This document shows, one piece after another, positions 24,611-32,948 of a stretch of DNA of 50,636 bases (within the stretch, counting starts at the first letter, position 1; each line of letters begins with the position of its first letter). A program made the translations under genes and the position numbers. The stretch is taken from NCBI RefSeq assembly GCF_022712275.1, contig NZ_JALAGU010000017.1, forward strand, positions 1-50,636. The letters are read 5' to 3'. Origin of the DNA: Corynebacterium sp. Lineage in GTDB: Bacteria; Actinomycetota; Actinomycetes; Mycobacteriales; Mycobacteriaceae. The notes below the pieces were generated by a model. It searched no databases, was not told the origin of the DNA, and was given only the letters and a program-made list of their open reading frames with translations.

Positions 24611-25711
24611 ATGAAGATCGTGATCGCCCCGGACTCCTTCAAGGAGTCCCTCACCGCCGTCGAGGCCTGCACGGCGATGGCAGCCGGTGTGCGCGACATC
24701 CTGCCGGACGCCGACATCATCGGGATTCCGATGGCAGACGGTGGCGAGGGCACCGCCGACGCCTTCGCCACTGCACTTGACCTGGGACAACACACCAAGA
24801 CCGTTGCCGGGCCACTCGGCGATCCTGTCGAGGCGCACTGGTCCGGTGACGGCACCACCGCCGTCGTCGAGCTCGCCGAGGCCGCCGGGATCCACCTCGT
24901 CGCACCCGAACACCGCGACATCTGGGCCGCCGACACCCGCGGCGTCGGTCAACTTCTCAACGCCGCACTGGACACCGCACCGCAGAAACTCATCATCGGC
25001 CTCGGTGGCTCGGTCACCACTGACGGCGGACTCGGCCTGCTCGCCGCCCTCGGTGTCACTGCGGTGGACGCTGCCGGCGAACCCGCAGACCTGCGCCACG
25101 CCGCCCGTATCACCGGAGAGCGTGACCCCCGCTGGAATGACGTCCAGGTCGTCATCGCCGGTGACGTCGACAATCCGCTCTGTGGCCCGACCGGTGCCGC
25201 CGCCGTCTTCGGCCCGCAGAAGGGCGCGACCGACGAGGACATCCCGGAGCTGGACAAGGCCCTGCACCACTGGGCTGGCCTGCTCGCCGACCACACCGGC
25301 ACAGACAGTACGACGATCCGCGACACTCCCGGTGCCGGAGCAGCCGGCGGGGTCGGCGCGGCGCTGCTCAGCGTCCTCGGCGCCGAGATGCGCTCCGGGG
25401 CTGACCTGCTGCTCGACCTGGTGGACTTCCGCGGAAAGGTTGAGGACGCCGACCTCGTGCTCACCGGGGAAGGGACGATCGACGCACAGACCGGGTACGG
25501 CAAAGCTCCTGCTCGGGTCGCGCATTCCGCGGGCAACGTACCGGTCGTGGCCTTCGGCGGACGGGTGGACGCCACCGCAGAGTCCCTGGTCCCGGGGATC
25601 TTCATCGACACCGTCGCGATCAGTGATCCGGCGTCCTCGCTGGAGGAGAATCTGGTCAACGCCGCAGACAGCCTACGGAAGGCGGTGGCGTCATGGCTCG
25701 CCGCACAGTGA
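24611..25711 (+). CDS. glxK: Glycerate kinase
   Basis: This 366-aa enzyme of the GlxK/GarK family phosphorylates D-glycerate with ATP. It shows the N-terminal IAPDSFKESLTAVEAC, the MADGGEGTADAF motif, IIGLGGSVTTDGGLGLLAALG (phosphate loop) and LVLTGEGTIDAQT(G)YGKAP with GxxxGK-type catalytic residues. Length and motif order are those of the family. It diverges from the small gene upstream and overlaps the GDSL lipoprotein by 19 nt, suggesting one transcript. It may link glyoxylate or glycerate metabolism to glycolysis. Confidence 0.95.
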   Translation: MKIVIAPDSFKESLTAVEACTAMAAGVRDILPDADIIGIPMADGGEGTADAFATALDLGQHTKTVAGPLGDPVEAHWSGDGTTAVVELAEAAGIHLVAPEHRDIWAADTRGVGQLLNAALDTAPQKLIIGLGGSVTTDGGLGLLAALGVTAVDAAGEPADLRHAARITGERDPRWNDVQVVIAGDVDNPLCGPTGAAAVFGPQKGATDEDIPELDKALHHWAGLLADHTGTDSTTIRDTPGAGAAGGVGAALLSVLGAEMRSGADLLLDLVDFRGKVEDADLVLTGEGTIDAQTGYGKAPARVAHSAGNVPVVAFGGRVDATAESLVPGIFIDTVAISDPASSLEENLVNAADSLRKAVASWLAAQ

Positions 25712-26490
25712 CGCTCCTGCTGGCGTCCCTGCTGCTCGCCGGCTGCAGCAGTGGCGGCAGCAATGACGAGGAACAGGCCACCAGCGTTTTCTTCGGTGAC
25801 AGTCTCTCTGACGACGGCTCCGACGGCGTGCGCTACACCACCGTGCCGGGGGAGATCTGGGCGCAGCTCGTCGACCCGGACGGGCTGAACTACGCTGTCG
25901 GCGGCGCGAGGATCGACGGGGTCACCGGGCAGATCGATGACTTCCTCGCGGAGTACGACGAGATCAGTCCCGACCAGCTCGTCACCGTCTTCGCCGGCAC
26001 CAATGACGTGCTCTCCGGCGATGAGACTGCCGCTGTGACCGCCGCCGAGGTCGACCAGATCGGACGGCTGCTCGACGCCGGAGCACAGAAGATCCTTGTC
26101 TTCACCCTCTTCGATCTCGCCGCGACACCCGCTTTCGGGGGCACGGACACCGAGGCCCACCTGGGCATCCACGACCGCACCCTGTCGTACAACCAGTCCC
26201 TGCTGCAGGGGCTCGCCGAGCGCTTCGGGAACGACGATCGGATCGGTGTCTTCGACACCTTCGGCGCGGTCAACGGGATGGTGACGGACCCGGCGTCCTA
26301 CGGTTTCACGCACGGGGCGGGGGAGGACGCCTGCGCCGTCCCGGGCGCGGCCTGGTGCGACACGGACAGTCTTGTCGCCCCGGACGCCGACCAGACCTAC
26401 ATCTTCGCCGGGGGAGTGCACCTCACCACGAAAACCAATGAGCTCCTCGCCGCAGCCGTGAAGGTGCGCATCGAGGAGCTCTGGGGGTGA
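25693..26490 (+). CDS. GDSL/SGNH-type esterase lipoprotein
   Basis: This 265-aa lipoprotein has lipobox LLAGCSS (Cys about 18) and SGNH-hydrolase blocks: FFGDSLSDDG with nucleophile Ser, YAVGGARI with Gly, FAGTNDVL with Asn, and the C-terminal DQTYIFAGGVHLTTKTN with the Asp-xx-His dyad region. It would hydrolyse acyl or acetyl esters on the cell surface. The ATG lies inside the end of glxK, so the two are translationally linked although their functions look unrelated. The 3' end faces gabD across 15 bp. Confidence 0.9.
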   Translation: MARRTVTLLLASLLLAGCSSGGSNDEEQATSVFFGDSLSDDGSDGVRYTTVPGEIWAQLVDPDGLNYAVGGARIDGVTGQIDDFLAEYDEISPDQLVTVFAGTNDVLSGDETAAVTAAEVDQIGRLLDAGAQKILVFTLFDLAATPAFGGTDTEAHLGIHDRTLSYNQSLLQGLAERFGNDDRIGVFDTFGAVNGMVTDPASYGFTHGAGEDACAVPGAAWCDTDSLVAPDADQTYIFAGGVHLTTKTNELLAAAVKVRIEELWG

Positions 26491-26505
26491 CCGGAACGGG
26501 TCAGA

Positions 26506-27984
26506 CTATCCCGCGTAGGGGTCGCGCTGGCCGACGTACTGGATGGTGGAGTACTCGGCGATGCCCTCGGCGGCACCCTCGCGGCCCAGACCGGACTGCT
26601 TGACGCCACCGAACGGGGCGGCGGCGTTCGAGATGACGCCGGAGTTCCAGCCCATCAGGCCGAACTCCAGGCCGTCGGCGAGACGGTACATGCGCGCCGG
26701 GTCCTGCGAGAAGACGTAGGACGCCAGGCCGAACTCGGTGTCGTTGCCCATGGCGATCGCCTCGTCCTCGGAGGAGAAGGTGAAGATCGGGGCGATCGGC
26801 CCGAAGATCTCCTCACGGAACACGCGTGCGCTGGTCGGGGCGTCCACGATGACGGTCGGGGCGAAGAAGTGACCCTTGCCCTCGACCGGGGTGCCGCCGA
26901 CGATGGCGCGGCCACCGGCGGCGACGGCGTCCTCCACCAGGGACTCGAGGTTGGCGACGGCCTTGGCCTCGACCATCGCACCGACGTTGACGCCCTCGTC
27001 CATGCCGTTGCCGACCTTCAGCTCGGCGACCTTGGCGGCGAGCTTCCCGGTGAACTCCTCGGCGATCGACTCGTGGACGAGGATGCGGTTGCCGGCGGTG
27101 CAGGCCTCGCCACCGTTGCGCATCTTGGCGGCCATCGCACCCTCGACGGCGACGTCGATGTCGGCGTCCTCGAAGACGATGACCGGGGCGTTGCCGCCGA
27201 GCTCCATGGAGGTGCGCAGCACGTTGTCTGCCGCGGCCTTGAGCAGGGTGACGCCGACCGGGGTGGAGCCGGTGAAGGAGACCTTGCGCAGGCGGGAGTC
27301 TGCCATCAGCGGGGAGGAGATGGAGGACGCGGACTTCGAGGAGACGACATTGAGAACACCGGCCGGGAGCCCGGCGTCCAGCATGGTCTGCGCGAAGTAC
27401 TGGGAGGTCAGCGGGGTCAGCTTCGCAGGCTTGAGGACCATGGTGCAGCCGGCGGCAATCGCCGGGGCGACCTTGCGGGTGGCCATCGCCAGCGGGAAGT
27501 TCCACGGGGTGATCAGCAGGCAGGGGCCGACCGGCTTGTTGCGGGTGGTCATCTGGAGGGTGCCCTCCGGGACGACGGTGTGGCGGCCGTAGTGGCGGAC
27601 GGTCTCCTCGGCGAACCAGCGCAGGTACTCCGCACCGTAGGTGACCTCGCCGTAGGACTCGGCCAGCGGCTTGCCCATCTCCAGGGTCATGAGGGTGGCG
27701 AAGGTGTCCTTGCGCTCGGTCACCAGCTCGAAGGCCTTGCGGAGGACCTCGGACCGCGAGCGCGGGGAGGTGCGCGCCCACTCGTTCTGGACGGCGGCTG
27801 CGGCGTCGAGGGCGGCGAGGGCGTCCTCGCTGGTGGCGGAGGCCAGGGTGGCGAGGTGCTCCTCGGTGGCGGGGTTCTCGACGTCGAAGGTGGCGCCGTC
27901 GGAGGAGTCGCGCCACTCGCCGTTGATGAGCAGGCCGGTGGGGACGTTCGCGAGGATGGAGGAGATGGTTGAGGAGTCAGTCAT
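26506..27984 (-). CDS. gabD: Succinate-semialdehyde/aldehyde dehydrogenase, NAD(P)-dependent
   Basis: This 492-aa aldehyde dehydrogenase has ITPWNFPLAMATRKVAPAIAAG and VLKPA for cofactor binding, FTGSTPVG, the general-base Glu in MELGGNAPVIVF, and the catalytic Cys in NGGEACTAGNR. The ending GMGWNSGVISNAAAPFGGVKQSG is typical of GabD-type enzymes; the exact substrate (succinate semialdehyde or a related aldehyde) is inferred. ATG 27984 follows AAGGA. It lies 37 bp after the alcohol dehydrogenase gene on the same strand, so the operon could oxidise an alcohol to an acid via its aldehyde. Confidence 0.88.
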   Translation of the reverse strand: MTDSSTISSILANVPTGLLINGEWRDSSDGATFDVENPATEEHLATLASATSEDALAALDAAAAVQNEWARTSPRSRSEVLRKAFELVTERKDTFATLMTLEMGKPLAESYGEVTYGAEYLRWFAEETVRHYGRHTVVPEGTLQMTTRNKPVGPCLLITPWNFPLAMATRKVAPAIAAGCTMVLKPAKLTPLTSQYFAQTMLDAGLPAGVLNVVSSKSASSISSPLMADSRLRKVSFTGSTPVGVTLLKAAADNVLRTSMELGGNAPVIVFEDADIDVAVEGAMAAKMRNGGEACTAGNRILVHESIAEEFTGKLAAKVAELKVGNGMDEGVNVGAMVEAKAVANLESLVEDAVAAGGRAIVGGTPVEGKGHFFAPTVIVDAPTSARVFREEIFGPIAPIFTFSSEDEAIAMGNDTEFGLASYVFSQDPARMYRLADGLEFGLMGWNSGVISNAAAPFGGVKQSGLGREGAAEGIAEYSTIQYVGQRDPYAG

Positions 27985-28021
27985 GTGTGTTCCTTGGTGT
28001 TCGTGGCTCTGGTGTGGGTGT

Positions 28022-29149
28022 TCAGTCGAAGAGGATGACCTGCCGGACGGCCTTGCCGTCCGCCAGCTCGTCCATCGCCTCATTGATCTGGTCGAGGCGG
28101 ATGGTCCGGGAGATCAGTCTCTCGATCGGCAGGCGCCCCGATCTCCACCAGTCGGCGAAGGTCGGGATGTCGCGTTGCGGCACCGCCGAACCGAGGTAGC
28201 TGCCGATGATGGTGCGGGCCTCGGCGGTGATGACGCCCGGCGGGACCTGCGACATCGCCTGCGGGTGCGGCAGTCCGACGGTGACGGTGCGTCCTCCCGG
28301 CTTCGTTGCGGCGAAGGCGGTCTCGAAGGCGCGCGGGTGACCGGCGCATTCCAGCGTGTGGGACGCCCGGATGCCCTGCTCGGCGACCTCGTCAGGGGTG
28401 TGGACGGCGTCCGCTCCGAGTTCCTTGGCGAGCTCCAACTTCTCGGGCAGGGCATCGACGGCGATGACCGGTCCCCTGGCCTCGGCGATGGCGCAGAGCA
28501 GCGCGGAGATGCCGACGCCGCCGAGTCCGACGACCATGACGGACTCGCCCTCGGTGCGATCCACCGCATTGAGTAGGGCGCCTCCGCCGGTGAGGACCGC
28601 GCAGCCGAGGACGGCGGCGATCTCCGGCGGGACGTCGTTGCCGATCTTCACCAGGGACGCCCGGTCGACCACGGCGTAGGTGGCGAAGCCGGAGACGCCG
28701 AGGTGGTGTTGGACGGTCTCGGTGCCGGTTCCGGTGGTCCTGCTCAGATGCCGGGAACCGTGGAGCAGCGTGCCGGCGGTGTTGGACGCTGTACCGCGCT
28801 CGCAGGGCAGTCGTCCGTCGGTTCTGCAGCCGTCACACTCGCCGCAGCGGGGCAGGAACGCCATGGTGACGCGCTCGCCCTCGGCCAGATCGGTGACCTC
28901 GTCGCCGGTGGAGACGACCAGTCCAGCAGCCTCGTGGCCGAGTAGCATGGGCACCGGTCGGGGCCGGTTGCCGTCGACAACGGAAAGGTCGGAATGGCAG
29001 AGCCCGGCGGCCTCGATCTTCACGAGGACTTCGGTCGGGCCGGGGGCGGTGAGTTCCAGGTCGCTGACGGTGATCGGGGTGGTCTCCGCGTAGGGGCGGG
29101 GACGACCGATCTCCTCGAGGACGGCGCCGGTGATGTGCATGTCCGTCAT
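28022..29149 (-). CDS. Zinc-dependent alcohol dehydrogenase (MDR superfamily)
   Basis: This 375-aa enzyme is of the class with catalytic and structural zinc. The catalytic ligands are in AAGLCHSDL, GHEAAG and LGCAV. The structural zinc site is CGECDGC...LPC. The nucleotide fold is VMVVGLGGVGISALL. It would oxidise a primary alcohol, with the following dehydrogenase removing the aldehyde. The first gene of the adh-gabD operon, it diverges from a GAF-PucR regulator across 63 bp containing a long inverted repeat. ATG 29149 is used; ATG 29140 is an alternative. Substrate unknown; the family also contains mycothiol-dependent formaldehyde dehydrogenases. Confidence 0.9.
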   Translation of the reverse strand: MTDMHITGAVLEEIGRPRPYAETTPITVSDLELTAPGPTEVLVKIEAAGLCHSDLSVVDGNRPRPVPMLLGHEAAGLVVSTGDEVTDLAEGERVTMAFLPRCGECDGCRTDGRLPCERGTASNTAGTLLHGSRHLSRTTGTGTETVQHHLGVSGFATYAVVDRASLVKIGNDVPPEIAAVLGCAVLTGGGALLNAVDRTEGESVMVVGLGGVGISALLCAIAEARGPVIAVDALPEKLELAKELGADAVHTPDEVAEQGIRASHTLECAGHPRAFETAFAATKPGGRTVTVGLPHPQAMSQVPPGVITAEARTIIGSYLGSAVPQRDIPTFADWWRSGRLPIERLISRTIRLDQINEAMDELADGKAVRQVILFD

Positions 29150-29184
29150 GGTACGCGCGACGAAAAGACCGTGGAAGTGGATCG

Positions 29185-29214
29185 ATGCACACCATCATGC
29201 AAGAATCTGTGCAT
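29185..29214. promoter_or_regulatory. Inverted repeat ATGCACA-N16-TGTGCAT, candidate operator
   Basis: Perfect 7-bp arms (29185-29191 and 29208-29214) occupy the divergent adh/regulator region. The right arm covers the regulator's start codon. A dimeric regulator site for the PucR protein is plausible. Confidence 0.5.
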
Positions 29215-30868
29215 GAGTGACACCTCTGCTGCAGATGCTGACTGGCTCCACCGCCGACTCCAGTCCGCAACCCAGCTCACCGAGCTCCGAGACACAGAAT
29301 CTACTCTCCAGGTGGTCGTCAGGCACACCCGCGGGCTGATGGACGCCGACATGGCCTACGTCAGCTTCACTGACTTCGACAGCAACGAGACGGTGATCCG
29401 GAAGACTGACGGCGTGCGCACCGGTGAGTACGCGTCGATCCGCCAGCCGCTGGGTACCGGCGTCCTCGGTCGCGTCGCGATCGGGCACGCGTCCTACTGG
29501 ACCTCCGACTACCGCGCGGACGAGAAGCTGCACCACATGGGACCGATCGACGAGATCGTCGAGGGGGAGGGTGTGCGTGCCCTGCTCGGTGCGCCGCTGA
29601 GTGTGGCAGGACGCGTCATCGGCGCCCTGCTCATCGCCTTCCGAAGCCCACGGGAGTTCAGCGACACCGAGGTCGAACGTCTCGAATCACTGGCGGACCA
29701 GGCCGCGGTGGCCATCGACAATGCGCAGCGTCATGAACAGCTCATGGCGCTGGTCGAGTCCGATGCGGACCAGTGCGGGCAGCGCAGCGAGACCGACATC
29801 GCCGAGCTTTCCCGGAGTCTCGACCTCGACCGACGCCTCGTTGAAGCGGTGACCTCGGAGCTGCCCTCCTCCTCGCTGCTCGCCATCGGTGCCCAGGCGC
29901 TCGGCTGTGATCTGTGGTTGACCGATCTCACGTGGATGCGGCGGTTGGCGTCCTCGACGGACAGGACTCTGCCCGACCGGACCGAGGGAACCTTTGTCAC
30001 CGTCACCGCCGCCGGCCAGCAGTTCGGCCACCTGCTCACCGACCGCTCCCTCGGCGAGGCGGAGCAGGCGGTGCTGGAGCGTATCAGCCTGCACATCGCC
30101 CTGTGGATGATGCTGAGCCGGGCCCGCGAGGCCGTGGAACTGCGCGACGGCACCGAGGCGGTCACCGCCCTGATCGACGGCTCCCTCGACGCTGCCGGGT
30201 CCCGCAGTGTGCTGGAGGAATGGTGGCTCCACCAGGCGGAACGGTGGTGCGTTCTCGTGCTGGAGGCCCCGGAACCGGTGGTCGACCGGGTGGTTCGGGC
30301 GCTGTCGGCGTCCTCATCCTCCCCGGTGATCGTCGCTCCGCACGAGGGGCACATCTGCGTCATCTCCGGCGACGAACGCTGGGTGGACGCCCTGCCGTCG
30401 CTGTTCGTCCAACGTGGGTGGACGCTACGGGGCGGCGTGACCTGGGTGGACGCGCCGACGGATCTGCCGGACGCACACCGTACCGCCGAGCTGGCACTGT
30501 CTGCGCAGGCGACGCTGGGGTGGACCGGACTGTCCGACGGTACGGGACTCGGCGTGGTCGCTGCGGTGCTGCACCTGGGGGCGTCCGGCGGTCTGCCGAC
30601 CGGGCTGATCGCCGACCTCACCCCGTTGACCTCCTACGATGCCACCCATCACAGTGATCTGCTGCGCACCGCGGACGTGTACTTCTCGGCCGACGGCAAT
30701 GTCGCACGGACAGCGACGGTGCTGGGTGTGCACCGCAACACCGTGCGGCAGCGCCTCGACCGGATCGGGGAACTGATGGGGGAGGACTGGAACCGGATGC
30801 CCCGCAAGCTCGATCTGCAGCTCGCGCTGCGGGTGCACGCGGTCGTGCCGTCCGGTACGATTGTGTGA
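29213..30868 (+). CDS. GAF-domain PucR/CdaR-type transcriptional regulator
   Basis: This 551-aa regulator has an N-terminal GAF domain (residues about 25-175, with LMDADMAYVSFTDFDSNETVI and LLGAPLSVAGRVIGALLIAFRSPREFSDTEVE). A central PucR/CdaR-type GGDEF-like segment follows, then a C-terminal HTH_30 domain (DVYFSADGNVARTATVLGVHRNTVRQRLDRIGELMG). The GAF domain probably senses a small ligand, perhaps an alcohol or aldehyde given the divergent adh-gabD operon. ATG 29213 lies inside the right arm of an inverted repeat, suggesting autorepression or activation. No ribosome site is evident. Confidence 0.88.
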   Translation: MSDTSAADADWLHRRLQSATQLTELRDTESTLQVVVRHTRGLMDADMAYVSFTDFDSNETVIRKTDGVRTGEYASIRQPLGTGVLGRVAIGHASYWTSDYRADEKLHHMGPIDEIVEGEGVRALLGAPLSVAGRVIGALLIAFRSPREFSDTEVERLESLADQAAVAIDNAQRHEQLMALVESDADQCGQRSETDIAELSRSLDLDRRLVEAVTSELPSSSLLAIGAQALGCDLWLTDLTWMRRLASSTDRTLPDRTEGTFVTVTAAGQQFGHLLTDRSLGEAEQAVLERISLHIALWMMLSRAREAVELRDGTEAVTALIDGSLDAAGSRSVLEEWWLHQAERWCVLVLEAPEPVVDRVVRALSASSSSPVIVAPHEGHICVISGDERWVDALPSLFVQRGWTLRGGVTWVDAPTDLPDAHRTAELALSAQATLGWTGLSDGTGLGVVAAVLHLGASGGLPTGLIADLTPLTSYDATHHSDLLRTADVYFSADGNVARTATVLGVHRNTVRQRLDRIGELMGEDWNRMPRKLDLQLALRVHAVVPSGTIV

Positions 30869-30898
30869 CACCTCAACTAAAACACTGAGGGAGACGCG

Positions 30899-32305
30899 AT
30901 GTCCGTCAACGATCACGATCCTGTCCCGGTCGTCTGCGCCGCCGGCGACCCGCATGTCACGGTGGAACTGATCACCGCGCGCGACGTCCCGCTCGGCGGG
31001 GTGCGTTCCATGACAGTGCACCGCACGCTGCCGCAACGTCGACGCAGTCTCATCGGGGCCTGGTGCTTCATCGACCACTTCGGTCCCGACCGGGTCGTCC
31101 GGACCGGCGGCATGGACGTCGCCCCGCACCCGCACACCGGGCTCCAGACCGTGACCTGGCTTTTCGCCGGGAGCATCCATCACAATGACTCCGGTGGGGT
31201 ACAGGCTCCGGTCCGTCCCGGCGAGGTCAACTTCATGACCGCCGGTGCCGGGATCTGCCACTCCGAGGTCTCCACCGACGGCACCGACATTCTCCACGGC
31301 GTCCAACTGTGGACCGCTCTGCCGGAGACCGCCCGCCACGGAGCCCGACGCTTCGACCATCACGCCCCGGACACGGTGCCCTTCGACGGTGGGGAGGCCC
31401 TCGTCTTCGTCGGCTCCCTCCTCGGTGAGACATCACCGGTACACACCTTCACACCGCTCGTCGGTGCGGAGATCCGCCTGACGCCGGGAGCATCCCTCGA
31501 TCTGCCGGTCGACCCGGACTTCGAGCACGGCGTCCTCGTGGACACCGGCACCGTCACCGTCGAGGGCGTGACCGTGGAACGCACCGAACTGGCCTACACC
31601 GGCACCGGCGCCGCTGTCCTGCGGCTGCGCAACGGGGATACGCCGGCCCGGCTCATCCTGCTCGGTGGTACGCCGTTCCCCGAGCAGGTGGTGATGTGGT
31701 GGAACTTCGTCGGTCGGGACGACGCCGAGATCCGCCGGTTCCAGGCCGAGTGGAACTCCCACGGTGACCGCTTCGGTGAGGTCACCGGGTATGTCGGCCA
31801 TGACCCGGACGGTCCAGACCGGTTGCCCGCCCCCGATGTGCCGGCAGTCATGCTGCGCGCCAGGTCCAACCCCGCCCCCGTCGCCCGTCCCGGTGACGAC
31901 CCCTATCGGCCGAAGGAGGCCACCATGTCCGTCCCCACCCGGGCCACCGACCGTTCCGGACACCCTGTCGAGATCCGTCTGACCCCGGGCGGCACCGCCT
32001 ACGGGCTGTGGATCCCCGGTGAGGACTCCCCGGCCGGCCTCACCCACTTCCTCGACCGGGAGGAGGACGGCATCCCCGCCCGTGTCTTCTTCCATACCGT
32101 CGTCGGCGACGACTACGCCGGACGCGGGTTGGCCGGCATTCTCGTGGATCACGCCCTGGCAGACACCCGCGACGCCGGGCGGACAGTCGTCGCGGTGTGT
32201 CCCTACGTCCACTCCTGGATCGACAAGCACGGCTGGGACGGGCCGCACCGTGAACCCGACGCCGCAGACATCGCCGCCGTCGAGGAGGACGGAGATCACG
32301 CATGA
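30899..32305 (+). CDS. Pirin-GNAT fusion protein
   Basis: This 468-aa protein is continuous across two families. Residues about 15-340 are a pirin-type bicupin with metal-binding HPHTGLQTVTWL...H and GVQLWTALP. Residues about 345-468 are a short GNAT domain (FFHTVVGDDYAGRGLAGILVDHALAD), a paralogue of the gene at 20034. No stop separates them. A strong AAGGAGG at 31913-31919 lies five bases before an in-frame ATG at 31925, so the GNAT could also be made alone (126 aa). ATG 30899 follows AGGGAG. The downstream AhpD-like gene overlaps by 4 nt, so all may respond to oxidative or electrophile stress. Confidence 0.85.
   Translation: MSVNDHDPVPVVCAAGDPHVTVELITARDVPLGGVRSMTVHRTLPQRRRSLIGAWCFIDHFGPDRVVRTGGMDVAPHPHTGLQTVTWLFAGSIHHNDSGGVQAPVRPGEVNFMTAGAGICHSEVSTDGTDILHGVQLWTALPETARHGARRFDHHAPDTVPFDGGEALVFVGSLLGETSPVHTFTPLVGAEIRLTPGASLDLPVDPDFEHGVLVDTGTVTVEGVTVERTELAYTGTGAAVLRLRNGDTPARLILLGGTPFPEQVVMWWNFVGRDDAEIRRFQAEWNSHGDRFGEVTGYVGHDPDGPDRLPAPDVPAVMLRARSNPAPVARPGDDPYRPKEATMSVPTRATDRSGHPVEIRLTPGGTAYGLWIPGEDSPAGLTHFLDREEDGIPARVFFHTVVGDDYAGRGLAGILVDHALADTRDAGRTVVAVCPYVHSWIDKHGWDGPHREPDAADIAAVEEDGDHA
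31913..31927 (+). promoter_or_regulatory. Internal ribosome site and ATG inside the pirin-GNAT gene
   Basis: A perfect AAGGAGG (31913-31919), a 5-nt spacer and ATG 31925 in the same frame. This marks the ancestral start of the GNAT domain and allows a separate short product. Confidence 0.65.
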
Positions 32306-32778
32306 GCCAACGTCCCTATATCGACAAGACCCAGCCCGCCGTCTACCGGGCCCTGAACAACACGACCCGAGTCGCCAAGGAGGCCTACGAGGCCGCCGGG
32401 CTGTCACCGGCGCTCATCGAACTGGTGGATGTGCGGGTCTCCCAGATCAACGGCTGCCCGACCTGCCTGTCCATCCACGTTCCGGGCGCGCGCAAAGCCG
32501 GGGTGGAGCAGCGGATGCTGGACCTGCTTCCCAGTTGGCGGCAGGACAGCTCAGGATTCTTCTCTGATCAGCAGCGTGCCGCTCTGGCCCTGGCCGAAGC
32601 ACTCACCGAACCGCAACCCGGGTCCGGACGCACTACTCCGGAGGACGCCGTGGAGGCTGCACTGGCTGTGCTCACCGCCGAGCAGGTCGCGGCGCTGGAG
32701 TGGGCGGTGGTGCTCATCAACGCCTACAACCGGGTCTCCATCGGTTCCGGGCACCCGCCGCAGCCGACGCGGGGGTAA
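32302..32778 (+). CDS. Carboxymuconolactone decarboxylase/AhpD-like protein
   Basis: This 158-aa all-helical protein of the CMD/AhpD superfamily carries the redox motif NGCPTCLSIHV (CxxC followed by His three residues later). This is typical of alkylhydroperoxidase-like proteins that reduce peroxides or quinone-type substrates through paired cysteines. The first 40 residues (VYRALNNTTRVAKEAYEAAGLSPALIELVDVRVSQ) match the usual N-terminal helices. It is translationally coupled (ATGA, 32302-32305) to the pirin-GNAT fusion. Such small CMD proteins often form hexamers or trimers. Its electron donor is unknown. Confidence 0.92.
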   Translation: MSQRPYIDKTQPAVYRALNNTTRVAKEAYEAAGLSPALIELVDVRVSQINGCPTCLSIHVPGARKAGVEQRMLDLLPSWRQDSSGFFSDQQRAALALAEALTEPQPGSGRTTPEDAVEAALAVLTAEQVAALEWAVVLINAYNRVSIGSGHPPQPTRG

Positions 32779-32837
32779 GTGGAGGCAGGGCGGCCGGGGC
32801 CGTCGGAGGTTAGCCAGGGTCCGCCATCGTGCAGCAC

Positions 32838-32902
32838 ATCTGCGTCAGGCACGAATCCGGCATTCTGTGCCACAGAGGTCCACATTCCTGCCTGACGCAG
32901 AT
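32838..32902. repeat. Palindromic intergenic element A (14-bp arms, TCTGTGCCACAGA core)
   Basis: ATCTGCGTCAGGCA (32838-32851) and TGCCTGACGCAGAT (32889-32902) are perfect complementary arms. Inside are 12-nt spacers, a second pairing GAAT/ATTC (32853-32856 with 32884-32887), and the core TCTGTGCCACAGA (32864-32876), itself a hairpin. It lies between the convergent CMD and PucR genes. No T-run follows the arms. The core is identical to that of element B at 41444-41456. Confidence 0.85.
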
Positions 32903-32948
32903 CTGAAGCTCCTGGATGGGGCTGCGGAGGTGGTAGAGTCCCGTCAAC

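Noticed and set aside
32838..32902. Element A as an intrinsic terminator
   Set aside because: The arms are GC-moderate with a 37-nt internal region and no T-run follows on either strand.
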